A program made the translations under genes and the position numbers. The notes beneath the pieces are model-generated. The model saw only the letters and a program-made list of their open reading frames with translations. It searched no databases and was not told where the DNA came from. A stretch of DNA of 64,000 bases, from assembly GCF_964033635.1 (NCBI RefSeq), contig NZ_OZ035533.1:3224001-3288000 (forward strand), in the 5' to 3' direction. This DNA comes from Chitinophaga sp. MM2321 (GTDB taxonomy: Bacteria > Bacteroidota > Bacteroidia > Chitinophagales > Chitinophagaceae). Each line of letters starts with the position of its first letter. The stretch's first letter is position 1. Shown piece by piece: positions 1 through 8,390 of this stretch.

Positions 1-136
1 TATTAAAAGTCTGATCATCGGTTAATATGAAAAGAATATTCGGTTTACCGGCAACAGAGGTCTGCGCTTTCAGTGCTGTTATATTACCTGCAACAGCTAC
101 CACAAAAAACATGGCAATGAAAAACGTTTTCTTCAT
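1..136 (-). CDS. Sulfatase, N-terminal part only (runs off window)
   Basis: Only the first 45 codons are present; the rest lies beyond base 1. The protein opens with a signal peptide (MKKTFFIAMFFVVAVAGNIT, then ALKAQ) followed by KPNILFILTDDQ. That is the metal-binding N-terminal strand of S1-family sulfatases, whose paired Asp residues bind Ca2+. The Cys/Ser-x-Pro-x-Arg formylglycine motif would lie further on and cannot be seen. It starts 26 bp after the stop of the preceding sulfatase on the same strand, so it is probably the next gene of the same operon. An exported sulfatase that removes sulfate esters from the locus's glycan is the natural reading. The start is the only ATG that precedes the signal peptide. 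Confidence 0.8.
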   Translation of the reverse strand, partial: MKKTFFIAMFFVVAVAGNITALKAQTSVAGKPNILFILTDDQTFN

Positions 137-162
137 AATGATTCTTTTTGAATGCCTATCTG

Positions 163-1617
163 TTATAGCTTTCCGGCGGGCCGTCTGTTTTTCCCCGGCC
201 TGTTGGTAAGATCGTCTCCCAAATCTTCACGCGCCTGTTCTAACAGTTGCTGTAATTGTTTTACGACATCGGGGTTTTGTTCTTTTACATCATATCTTTC
301 TCCCGGATCGCGGCGAAGATCATACAATGCGAGGCCTGTGGAATCCGCATGTGCTTTTCCCGGCCAAGCATCCTTCCCCGGCACTCCGCCTACAAAAGAT
401 GGGTAGCGATGTGGCAATACTAATTTCCAGGGGCCTTGTCTTACCGCTTGCAGGCTGTTCTTATTGATATAATAGTATAAATGATCACGCGGGTTTGCAT
501 TTTCATCTCCCTTTAATAAGGATAAAAAATTAATACCGTCAATTTTACGGGAGGGCAGCGGAGCACCGGTAATGGTAGCCAACGTAGGGAGGATATCTAT
601 ATTGGCAGCCAGTTTATTACAAACGGTACCAGCAGGGATAACACCCGGCCAGCTCATAATAGCAGGCTCTTTTTGTCCACCATCCCAGGTAGTACCCTTA
701 CCTTCCCTCAAACCGCCTGCAGAACCGGCATGGTTACCAAATACCAGCCAGGGGCCGTTATCAGCGGTAAAAATGAATAAGGTGTTTTTTGCCAGCCCAT
801 TCTCTTTCAATGCTTTCATTACCTCTCCTACCGACCAGTCTATTTCCATCATGACATCACCAAACAATCCCTGTTTACTTTTTCCTTTGAACTTATCAGA
901 TACCGCGAGCGGCACATGCACCATAGAATGTGCCAGGTAAAGAAAGAAAGGTTGATTCTTATGCTGACTTATAAAACTGACAGCCTTTTGCGTGTACCAG
1001 GTGGTAAGCATGCCCTGGTCTTGCATAGTATGGACGTAGCGGATTGGATTGTTTCCTTCTATCACGGGAAGCGGTGGGAAACGCCCTCTCCACTTGGTAG
1101 TATCATTAAAAGGTTTCCCATCATAATCTACCGGCCACATATCATTAGAATAGGGTAATCCGAAATAATAATCAAACCCATGTTGCAAGGGCAGGAATTT
1201 TTGTGCATCTCCCAGGTGCCATTTGCCGATGATCCCTGTGAAATATCCTCTTTTCTTCAACATGCCGGCAATGGTTTCTTCCTGATCACTCAGCCCGATA
1301 TCTGAATTAGGGAATAAGGCATCGTGAATGCCTATACGATTGGGATAGCACCCTGTCAGGATAGCTGCCCTGGAGGCGCTGCATATGGGTTGTGCCGAAT
1401 AGAAATTGGTAAAGCGCATTCCCTGCGCTGCCAGCTTATCTATGTTGGGAGTGATATAATCAATCCCACCGTAAGCAGCTACATCGCCATAGCCCATATC
1501 GTCCATATAAATAATGACGATATTGGGTCGTGATGTATTTTGTTGGGCAACACAATGCGTAGTAGCCCCGGCAAGGACAAGGGCCGTCAATTTGCTAAAT
1601 AAAAATGATCTTCTCAT
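163..1617 (-). CDS. Secreted S1-family sulfatase (arylsulfatase type)
   Basis: 484 residues, normal for the family. A signal peptide ending near CVAQQ is followed by RPNIVIIYMDDMGYGD, with the Ca2+-binding Asp pair at 39-40. The modification motif ICSASRAAILTG places the Cys that becomes formylglycine at residue 79. Further conserved blocks are GKWHLG and FTADNGPW, the latter carrying the late Asp-Asn metal ligands. It hydrolyses a sulfate ester on a carbohydrate in the periplasm or at the surface; the position of the sulfate cannot be read from sequence alone. It lies 41 bp after GH97 and 26 bp before the next sulfatase gene. No formylglycine-generating enzyme is encoded in the window, so maturation depends on a gene elsewhere. 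Confidence 0.9.
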   Translation of the reverse strand: MRRSFLFSKLTALVLAGATTHCVAQQNTSRPNIVIIYMDDMGYGDVAAYGGIDYITPNIDKLAAQGMRFTNFYSAQPICSASRAAILTGCYPNRIGIHDALFPNSDIGLSDQEETIAGMLKKRGYFTGIIGKWHLGDAQKFLPLQHGFDYYFGLPYSNDMWPVDYDGKPFNDTTKWRGRFPPLPVIEGNNPIRYVHTMQDQGMLTTWYTQKAVSFISQHKNQPFFLYLAHSMVHVPLAVSDKFKGKSKQGLFGDVMMEIDWSVGEVMKALKENGLAKNTLFIFTADNGPWLVFGNHAGSAGGLREGKGTTWDGGQKEPAIMSWPGVIPAGTVCNKLAANIDILPTLATITGAPLPSRKIDGINFLSLLKGDENANPRDHLYYYINKNSLQAVRQGPWKLVLPHRYPSFVGGVPGKDAWPGKAHADSTGLALYDLRRDPGERYDVKEQNPDVVKQLQQLLEQAREDLGDDLTNRPGKNRRPAGKL

Positions 1618-1658
1618 AACAGCATTTTTTTAGTCGCTTATTTATCGTATCCGCCGAT

Positions 1659-3692
1659 CTATTTCTTTTTGATAATCAGACAAGCACCTCCGCCGGGAGC
1701 AAGCGTGACGGGAATGCCATCTGATGACTTTACTATCTTTTTATTCACTTTATATGTTGTCCGGTTTGTCTGGTAATGCGCATCATCGCCATCCTGTATA
1801 ATTGTTGCTTCGTACTTACCTTTTCCCAGGAAACTTAAAGGAATATCTAATTCGCGCAATGATTCATTGTTTGCAACACCCACCAACCAGGTGTCGTCAG
1901 CAGCCTGCCTGGCCATTACTATATACTGACCAATTTCACCCATCAGTGTTTCACTTTGTTTCCAGGGCATCTTTTCTGCCGCGACAAATGAAAACAGTTC
2001 CGGGAATTTATCATAATTCTCAGGTATATCGGGTATAACTGTTATCCCCGAGAAAGTGATCAATGTACGGGCAGCTTCAGCCGTCACTGTTGAAGGTACG
2101 TCTCCTTTATATACATGGTTATACATATTCTGGTCTTCTTTTTTCACATTGGTCGGCCTGCTCCGCATAAGATCAAATACCCCGTTGGTCATATCAAGCG
2201 GCCCTGCCAGCATATTTACAAAAACTGTTGTAACGAATGTTTTAGGCTGAAAATATGTAAGGGCATCCAGTTGGGCCTGGCAGTATTCACGGGTAACCGC
2301 ATTCGGCCAGGTGCGCATTTGCCCGTAGGGAGGAACCGGTCCGTCATGAAAATTGCAAAGCAGTTGGTATTTTGCGCACAGCTCTGTTATCATCCGTGTG
2401 CGTATATTTTTTTCTGCCATGGCTCCTCTCATAAACCCGTATTTGATGCCGGCAGCACCCCATTCGTTATATTGTTTTAATGTTTGTTCAAGCGAGTAAT
2501 CCCTTCCGCCGATATCATTCATATAAAGCAAGATTCGTACGCCTTTTGTTTTTGCATAGGCGATCAGTTTCTTTACATCATCCGCAGCACCGCCCTTCAC
2601 GGGGTCAGAACTTTTACTAAACTGGTCTCCATACCAACCGGAGTCCAGAAGTAGATATGGAATACTATTTTTTGCCGCATAGTCCACCAGCCTGACCCAG
2701 CTGGCATATGCCTGCACATGGTATGTAAAGTCATCTATCTTCACGCCTTCCACACGGCGATTCCATAAGGCTACCCCTGGTTTTACCCATGAAAAATCTG
2801 TACCCTTGTCCGGAGCCGGATTTAATAACGCTATCACATGGGAATCAACCAGTGAACCGGGAGTTTTACCATACAGGATTACGCGCCAGGAAGATAAATA
2901 ACCAGGTTTAATAATCCCCGGAGAAGAAACTACGGAGAAAACCTTTTCTCCCTTCCCGCTGTGAAGCACCACCGGGCTACCGCTTCGCAGGTCAGCCTCC
3001 AGGATTGCCAGGTAGGCATCGTCTGCTGCCTGAATGGTCATTACAGGATTGCGGTTACCTTGCACTTCTGTCAGCTTATCGGGCCCAAGATTCGCATGTT
3101 CTCCATTATAAAACCAGGTAGTATAATCTCCTTCAAAATTAAAAGAAGTCAGCTCTCTTTCGCAGGTATCTTCCCTGCCGCTTGCATCATCAGGAACCTC
3201 GTAACGAAACGCGATACCATCATTGTAGGCCCGGATTACTATATTAAGTTTATCGAAAGGAATAGCAGGCCCCTGCAATTGAATAGCTGTTTCATTGTAT
3301 TGATCACGCACTACAGCACGCTTACCCCATACCGGTTTCCAGGTATTATTGATACGGCGTTTCACCACCTCACTCACTTTCCAGCCAGTGGATGGAAATT
3401 TTCCGGATGGCCCGAAATCCAATCCCATGGATGAGGAATAGATAAGCCTGGTTCCATGCGCAGAAAAAGCGTAGCGAATGACGCCATTGGCAATAGCGGT
3501 AGTGATAATGAGATGACCGTCCGGGCTTTTAACCTGGTAAACACCAGCCGACTTATCCGTTGTTGATGCCTCTATTGGTTTCGCTATTTTAGAGGTCATC
3601 CCTTGTCCTTCAGCAAAAAACAGCAGTCCTATCACCACGAGGGCTATCACACGAATGGACGTTTGTTTCGCATTTGTTTTTATCTGCTTCAT
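1659..3692 (-). CDS. GH97 alpha-glucosidase/alpha-galactosidase family enzyme
   Basis: 677 residues with a signal peptide (hydrophobic VIALVVIGLLFFAEG). It has the family layout: an N-terminal beta-sandwich starting VYQVKSPDGHL, a (beta/alpha)8 barrel (LLLDSGWYGDQF, ILLYMNDIGG) and a C-terminal beta-sheet domain. GH97 enzymes cleave alpha-linked hexose and use Ca2+. Retaining members use an Asp nucleophile in an IK-x-DF stretch. Here that stretch reads GIKYGFMRG with no Asp, while the Glu of TWPNAVTRE is kept, which favours the inverting (alpha-glucosidase-like) group. That assignment is inference from remembered family patterns. It sits 10 bp after the ThuA fusion gene and 41 bp before a sulfatase, clearly within one operon. 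Confidence 0.9.
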   Translation of the reverse strand: MKQIKTNAKQTSIRVIALVVIGLLFFAEGQGMTSKIAKPIEASTTDKSAGVYQVKSPDGHLIITTAIANGVIRYAFSAHGTRLIYSSSMGLDFGPSGKFPSTGWKVSEVVKRRINNTWKPVWGKRAVVRDQYNETAIQLQGPAIPFDKLNIVIRAYNDGIAFRYEVPDDASGREDTCERELTSFNFEGDYTTWFYNGEHANLGPDKLTEVQGNRNPVMTIQAADDAYLAILEADLRSGSPVVLHSGKGEKVFSVVSSPGIIKPGYLSSWRVILYGKTPGSLVDSHVIALLNPAPDKGTDFSWVKPGVALWNRRVEGVKIDDFTYHVQAYASWVRLVDYAAKNSIPYLLLDSGWYGDQFSKSSDPVKGGAADDVKKLIAYAKTKGVRILLYMNDIGGRDYSLEQTLKQYNEWGAAGIKYGFMRGAMAEKNIRTRMITELCAKYQLLCNFHDGPVPPYGQMRTWPNAVTREYCQAQLDALTYFQPKTFVTTVFVNMLAGPLDMTNGVFDLMRSRPTNVKKEDQNMYNHVYKGDVPSTVTAEAARTLITFSGITVIPDIPENYDKFPELFSFVAAEKMPWKQSETLMGEIGQYIVMARQAADDTWLVGVANNESLRELDIPLSFLGKGKYEATIIQDGDDAHYQTNRTTYKVNKKIVKSSDGIPVTLAPGGGACLIIKKK

Positions 3693-3702
3693 ATCTTTTA
3701 AT

Positions 3703-6700
3703 TTATCTTATCCTTATACTGAATTCAGCAATGCCCAATCCTGCTATTTCCGCCTGATCTTCTTTCTGGAAAATAAAGTAGACATCGTGCCTGGTGCTAT
3801 CTGCCGGCTGGCTTAACGACAAGGCGGCATACGCAACTTTCAGCGGTTTTATAGCTGCACCAAGAACCGTGGTTCCTAATAACGGGCCTTGCGGGCTATC
3901 CAGCCGCAACGCTATTTTCCATCCTTTTTTTGACGGAAGATCCACCGCATATTTTAGCTGTACATCTTTTACATTCTCCAGACTGATACCTGAAAATTTG
4001 AACCAGCCTCTTTTTTTGATATGCACAACGGCCATTTCTCCCAATTTGCTATTGCCAACCTCTCCGGCCGAAGCATCAGCTGACCTGGCTGGCAGTATCG
4101 GATCGCGCAATACAAGCATGGCATTACCGGTGAGTGGTGAAATCCCTTTGGCGCCCTTATCTGTGTAAGATGCTGATAAGGCAATTGCGCCCCGGGGTGT
4201 TAGTTGGAATTGTGTAGATGGCAGGAAGCTGCCTTTCCATGGCATGGCATTTTTACTACTATCTGCCAGCGATAATATCCAGGTAACAATTTTTTGTGCA
4301 TCGGAAATGGCTAAGTCTGGATGGGCTGCCATAGCTGTCTGTCCCCAGTTACCGCTACCACCGCTAATGATTTTTTCCGGAAGGAAGTTCCTGGTTCTTT
4401 TATCCTCTTTATAACGTAACGCTATCTGCTTAAAAGTGGGTCCTACGGATGTTGCATCTACCTGGTGACAGGATTTACAATCCAGCGATTCCATCAGGCT
4501 TTTACCCGATGATTCCGTGATCCCTTTTGATTCGCCGTTTTCAGCCAGCAGGGCCTTGTCGGGCTTGTTGATATAATCAGCATGCACCAACACTTTTGAC
4601 CCATCAAAATCCGGTTGGCCTGAATGACCGTCTTCCGCATCATCTACCTGTACCTGGTAGGTTATAGGGCGATCAGGAAAATAGAAAGATTTATTTCCTG
4701 CCATCAATATTTTTACCTGGGGGATAGCATTACCTGCGTATACTTGTATAACGGGGCTTTTTGTTTTGCCCCCTTTGCCGTCCTTTACTTCTACTGAAAC
4801 AGGATAAACCCCTGCCGCCGAAAAAGTGTGACGAACATCGGGGACAGCTGTTTGTTCTATCTCCCCTTTTCCAAAATCCCAGGTATAAGTAAGTTTATCT
4901 CCATCAGGATCAACCGTACCTTTTGCGGAGAAGTTGACCGTAAGCGGGATGGCACCGGCTGATGTGTCGGCCTTTAGTTTTACCGCCGGTGCGAGGTTCC
5001 CGCTGTTAAAGGTGATTACAGACAACCCGGCGTCCGCATTTTTATGCCGCCATTGCCCGCCATATTCTACGATGTATAGCAGGCCATCGGGCCCCACTTC
5101 CATGTCGCTGATATTGTGGAATTTGGTTTGCGGCATGAATTTTTCTATGGTCTGGAGGTCGCCGGTTTTTGTCATCGTTACTGCCATGATCCAATTCCGC
5201 ATCCAGTCATAGATAAACAACTTTCCATCGTAATAACCGGGATAGCGTGTTTCTTTCCGATAATCTTTTGCATAATATACAGGTCCTGCCATAGCAGTTC
5301 TTCCTCCTGTGCCCAGGATTGGAAATTCGGGAGATACGGCATAGGGATACCAGATAAACGCCGGTTGGGCAGGCGGCAGCTCTTTTATTCCCGTATTATT
5401 CCTGGAATTATTAATGGGCCGTTCGGCGTTAAACACCGGACCCGATACTCCTGTGGTATAATTGTATTCATGATAGGCATAATTATTTCCGACAAAATAA
5501 GGCCAGCCGAAATTACCTGCTTTCCGGGCCTGGTTGATCTCATCATAGCCCCTGGGACCACGGGTAGACAAGCTGTCATTACCTGCATCCGGACCTACCT
5601 CGCCCCAATATAAATAACCGGTATGTTTATCCACTGAGATGCGATAGGGGTTGCGGTCGCCCATTACATAGATCTCAGGCCGGGTGTTTGGGGTTCCTTT
5701 CGGAAAAAGATTACCATCCGGAATTCCGTAAGTGCCATCTTCGTTTACACGTATCCGTAGGATCTTTCCACGCAGGTCATTAGTATTGCCTGCCGCGCGG
5801 CGGTCATCGTAATACTCAAACCCGGGACGATCGTCCAAAGGAGCAAACCCGTATAAATTGACGGCGTAAGCTTTTTTAGTCTTTGGATCAACTTCATTAA
5901 AAGGGGTGGTATTATCTCCTACGGAAAGATACAAGTTGTTATTAGCATCAAAGGCCAGGGAGCCACCGGTGTGGCAGCATATCTCCCGGTCGGTATTTAC
6001 CTCCAGGATCACTTGTTCCGATTGCCGGTTGAACTCATTATTTTCAAACTTAAAACGAGACAGACGATCTACCGGTTTGTTGCCGGTAGGCGAATAAAAG
6101 ACATATACCCAGTGATTTTTTTCATAGTGCGGATCTGCCTGGAGACCTAATAAGCCGCCTTCTGTTCCACCTCCCGGTGTGAGCCCCTGGTGATACACAT
6201 CCAACTGCGCTACTTCCTTTATCGTATGATCTGCCTGGTTATAAAATTTAATAGCACCCCTGCGCTCTGCTATTAGTATATCCAGGTTGGGCAGTATGGT
6301 TAATTCGGTTGGCTCAAATAATCCACCAGCGAGGAATTTCTTAGAGAAGCGGGCTTCCTCCGGCATACGCAAGGTAGTAGCCTTACCATAATCCAATATT
6401 TTATTTTCGCCAATCGCATAATGGATACCTGAAGATAATAGTTTTAAGAACTCAGGCTCGGTGTAGGACTCGGCGGTATGTCCCAGTTCCATGTAAAAAG
6501 CCCTGCCGCCATCGTAGTCGTGATACCACACCATGGGATGAGGGATGCCGTTCGTACCACCTTCATAACTCCCTTCATCAATGCTGACCAGCACATTCAC
6601 GTCTTTAGGGATTTCCCGGAAATTATACCATTCATCGGTCCTGATCCAGGGATCAGGCAGGGAATCGGTAACAGGGAAATTATTATCATGGTGCATATTA

Positions 6701-7140
6701 AGCCTGGCTTTCTGCGGACGCGGATGCCCTTTAAAATAAGCGCCTACCAGTTTGCCGTACCAGGGCCATTGATATTCACAATCGCTGGCCGCATGAACGC
6801 CAAGATAGCCACCGCCTGCCTGGATGTAACGTTCAAAGTCTGCCTGCTGCGCGGCATCCAACACATCGCCGGTGGTGTTCAGGAAAATGACGGCTGCATA
6901 TTGTTTCAGCGTATCTTCCGTAAACCTGTCGGAATTGGAAGTAGTATCTACAATAAAATGATGTTTGGCACCTAATGCCTGAATAGCTTTTACCCCGTCT
7001 GGAATAGCAGCATGATGAAAACCCGCTGTTTTGGTAAATACCAATACATGTGGTTCACCGGTACGTTTATCAGTGCAGCCGGTCCATAAAATACCTAAAA
7101 GGACACTGTATGTCAGCAGTAAAATGATGCGTGTTTTCAT
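3703..7140 (-). CDS. ThuA / PQQ-type sugar dehydrogenase / PKD / cytochrome c fusion lipoprotein
   Basis: 1145 residues. A lipoprotein signal peptide (GILWTGC, Cys22) suggests outer-membrane or periplasmic anchoring. Domains in order: ThuA-like flavodoxin/amidotransferase fold (about 30-245, GGGYLGVHAASD); glucose/sorbosone dehydrogenase beta-propeller (about 265-710, FEPTELTILPNLDILIAER, YEKNHWVYVFYSP); PKD (about 715-800, DPDGDKLTYTWDFG); class I cytochrome c (heme motif CKSCH at 888-892, possible Met ligand in TAMAAHP); and a C-terminal beta-sandwich, possibly carbohydrate-binding (about 965-1145). Family knowledge links ThuA and PQQ-type dehydrogenases to oxidation of sugars at C3; the cytochrome would carry the electrons. 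Substrate and cofactor are not shown by the sequence. Neighbours are GH29 upstream (15 bp) and GH97 downstream (10 bp). Confidence 0.88.
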   Translation of the reverse strand: MKTRIILLLTYSVLLGILWTGCTDKRTGEPHVLVFTKTAGFHHAAIPDGVKAIQALGAKHHFIVDTTSNSDRFTEDTLKQYAAVIFLNTTGDVLDAAQQADFERYIQAGGGYLGVHAASDCEYQWPWYGKLVGAYFKGHPRPQKARLNMHHDNNFPVTDSLPDPWIRTDEWYNFREIPKDVNVLVSIDEGSYEGGTNGIPHPMVWYHDYDGGRAFYMELGHTAESYTEPEFLKLLSSGIHYAIGENKILDYGKATTLRMPEEARFSKKFLAGGLFEPTELTILPNLDILIAERRGAIKFYNQADHTIKEVAQLDVYHQGLTPGGGTEGGLLGLQADPHYEKNHWVYVFYSPTGNKPVDRLSRFKFENNEFNRQSEQVILEVNTDREICCHTGGSLAFDANNNLYLSVGDNTTPFNEVDPKTKKAYAVNLYGFAPLDDRPGFEYYDDRRAAGNTNDLRGKILRIRVNEDGTYGIPDGNLFPKGTPNTRPEIYVMGDRNPYRISVDKHTGYLYWGEVGPDAGNDSLSTRGPRGYDEINQARKAGNFGWPYFVGNNYAYHEYNYTTGVSGPVFNAERPINNSRNNTGIKELPPAQPAFIWYPYAVSPEFPILGTGGRTAMAGPVYYAKDYRKETRYPGYYDGKLFIYDWMRNWIMAVTMTKTGDLQTIEKFMPQTKFHNISDMEVGPDGLLYIVEYGGQWRHKNADAGLSVITFNSGNLAPAVKLKADTSAGAIPLTVNFSAKGTVDPDGDKLTYTWDFGKGEIEQTAVPDVRHTFSAAGVYPVSVEVKDGKGGKTKSPVIQVYAGNAIPQVKILMAGNKSFYFPDRPITYQVQVDDAEDGHSGQPDFDGSKVLVHADYINKPDKALLAENGESKGITESSGKSLMESLDCKSCHQVDATSVGPTFKQIALRYKEDKRTRNFLPEKIISGGSGNWGQTAMAAHPDLAISDAQKIVTWILSLADSSKNAMPWKGSFLPSTQFQLTPRGAIALSASYTDKGAKGISPLTGNAMLVLRDPILPARSADASAGEVGNSKLGEMAVVHIKKRGWFKFSGISLENVKDVQLKYAVDLPSKKGWKIALRLDSPQGPLLGTTVLGAAIKPLKVAYAALSLSQPADSTRHDVYFIFQKEDQAEIAGLGIAEFSIRIR

Positions 7141-7155
7141 AATAAAAATGGTCTG

Positions 7156-8343
7156 TTATACCTTATTGTTTTTTTCAGTGCTCCATCTGGATCTGCCTAC
7201 TTCCCGGAGTGTTTTTACATCTTCGGGTGACAGGCTGCCGTCAGGCAATGGGCCGGTGTTGAGTAACAGGTTCATATTCCTGCTTTTTGCATCCTGCAAT
7301 AAATCAAGTACCTGTGCTGTATTCTTATGCTTCCCATCTTCCGCTTTCTTATAACCCCATGTCCGTGATTGTAAGGTGTTACAGGTTTCATTGTGTTTGT
7401 CTTTATTCCCCTCCCATGCTTTCGCAGCCACCAACCCTGACTTCTCACCAAATGATTTTCCCACACCATCTGAAAACGAGCCGGCTCCCCGTTCTGGCGC
7501 CGCGAAATCTTCCGTACCTGTGGCACCCTGTTTAAAAGAAATTAAGGTATAGGGACAATGTGATCGTATCTCCGCATAAATCTGTTCCATAGGGAATAAA
7601 TCCGGACGTGCGTAAAAACCCATGATAGGATCAAACCAGATACCTGCGGGCCGGTATTGCGTCACTAACTCGTGGAGCTGTGCCCTGGCGTAAAGAAGGT
7701 ATTTTTGAAAATCCGCTTCCCGTTTATAAGCATAGGCTGACTGGGGATCGGAATAGGCAGGACGATAACTACCCCATCCTGCTTCCCTTGATGAGAAATA
7801 AGGATGATGCCAGTCTGCAGCAATGGAATAATATAAAAATAAGCCCAGCCCTTTTTTATCACAGGCTTTTTTCAATTCGCCTACCAGATCCCGCTTCGCC
7901 GGGGAGTGAAGACTATTGTAACGGGTTTGATTTGTTTTGAAAAGGCAAAAGCCATCATGATGTTTTGCCGTGAAGGTCACATATTTCATACCTGCCGCTA
8001 TGGCCACATCCGTGATAAAATCAGGATCAAAATTATGGGCTGTAAATTTCATTTTTAACTGCTCATATTCCGCTACCGGTATTTTTTCCTCCAGCTGAAC
8101 CCATTCACCGCGTCCTAACAGACTATATAAACCATAATGCATAAACAGGCCAGAGCCGGCCTCGCTGAACCAGGACAAGGCGGCATGGTGCGGGTCCTCT
8201 ATAAACATATCGGCATGGTCCCATAAATAGGAAGGTATCGTCTTTTGATTCCCGATGGGAGGCATACCCAGCCAGGACGATAAGGCAAACATCGTAGTCC
8301 CTGCTACTGCCACCTGTTTTAAAAAGTCTCGTCTGTCAGTCAT
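7156..8343 (-). CDS. GH29 alpha-L-fucosidase
   Basis: 395 residues, compact compared with two-domain members, and apparently only the catalytic barrel. The N-terminus MTDRRDFLKQVAVAGTTMFA is a twin-arginine signal (RRDFLK), so the enzyme is probably exported folded. Family blocks are FMHYGLYSLLGRGEW, MKYVTFTAKHHDGFCLF (substrate-binding His-His-Asp) and PAGIWFD with the expected nucleophile Asp238. It would release alpha-linked L-fucose. The acid/base residue is not conserved in this family and I do not assign it. It is 47 bp from the PQQ/cytochrome gene and 15 bp from the ThuA fusion, so it is co-transcribed with the oxidation genes. Fucosidase plus hexosaminidase plus sulfatase suggests a mucin-like or similar complex glycan (inference). 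Confidence 0.92.
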   Translation of the reverse strand: MTDRRDFLKQVAVAGTTMFALSSWLGMPPIGNQKTIPSYLWDHADMFIEDPHHAALSWFSEAGSGLFMHYGLYSLLGRGEWVQLEEKIPVAEYEQLKMKFTAHNFDPDFITDVAIAAGMKYVTFTAKHHDGFCLFKTNQTRYNSLHSPAKRDLVGELKKACDKKGLGLFLYYSIAADWHHPYFSSREAGWGSYRPAYSDPQSAYAYKREADFQKYLLYARAQLHELVTQYRPAGIWFDPIMGFYARPDLFPMEQIYAEIRSHCPYTLISFKQGATGTEDFAAPERGAGSFSDGVGKSFGEKSGLVAAKAWEGNKDKHNETCNTLQSRTWGYKKAEDGKHKNTAQVLDLLQDAKSRNMNLLLNTGPLPDGSLSPEDVKTLREVGRSRWSTEKNNKV

Positions 8344-8390
8344 ATTTATTATTTGACTTTACCAATGAATCACGCACAACACTTGCATCG

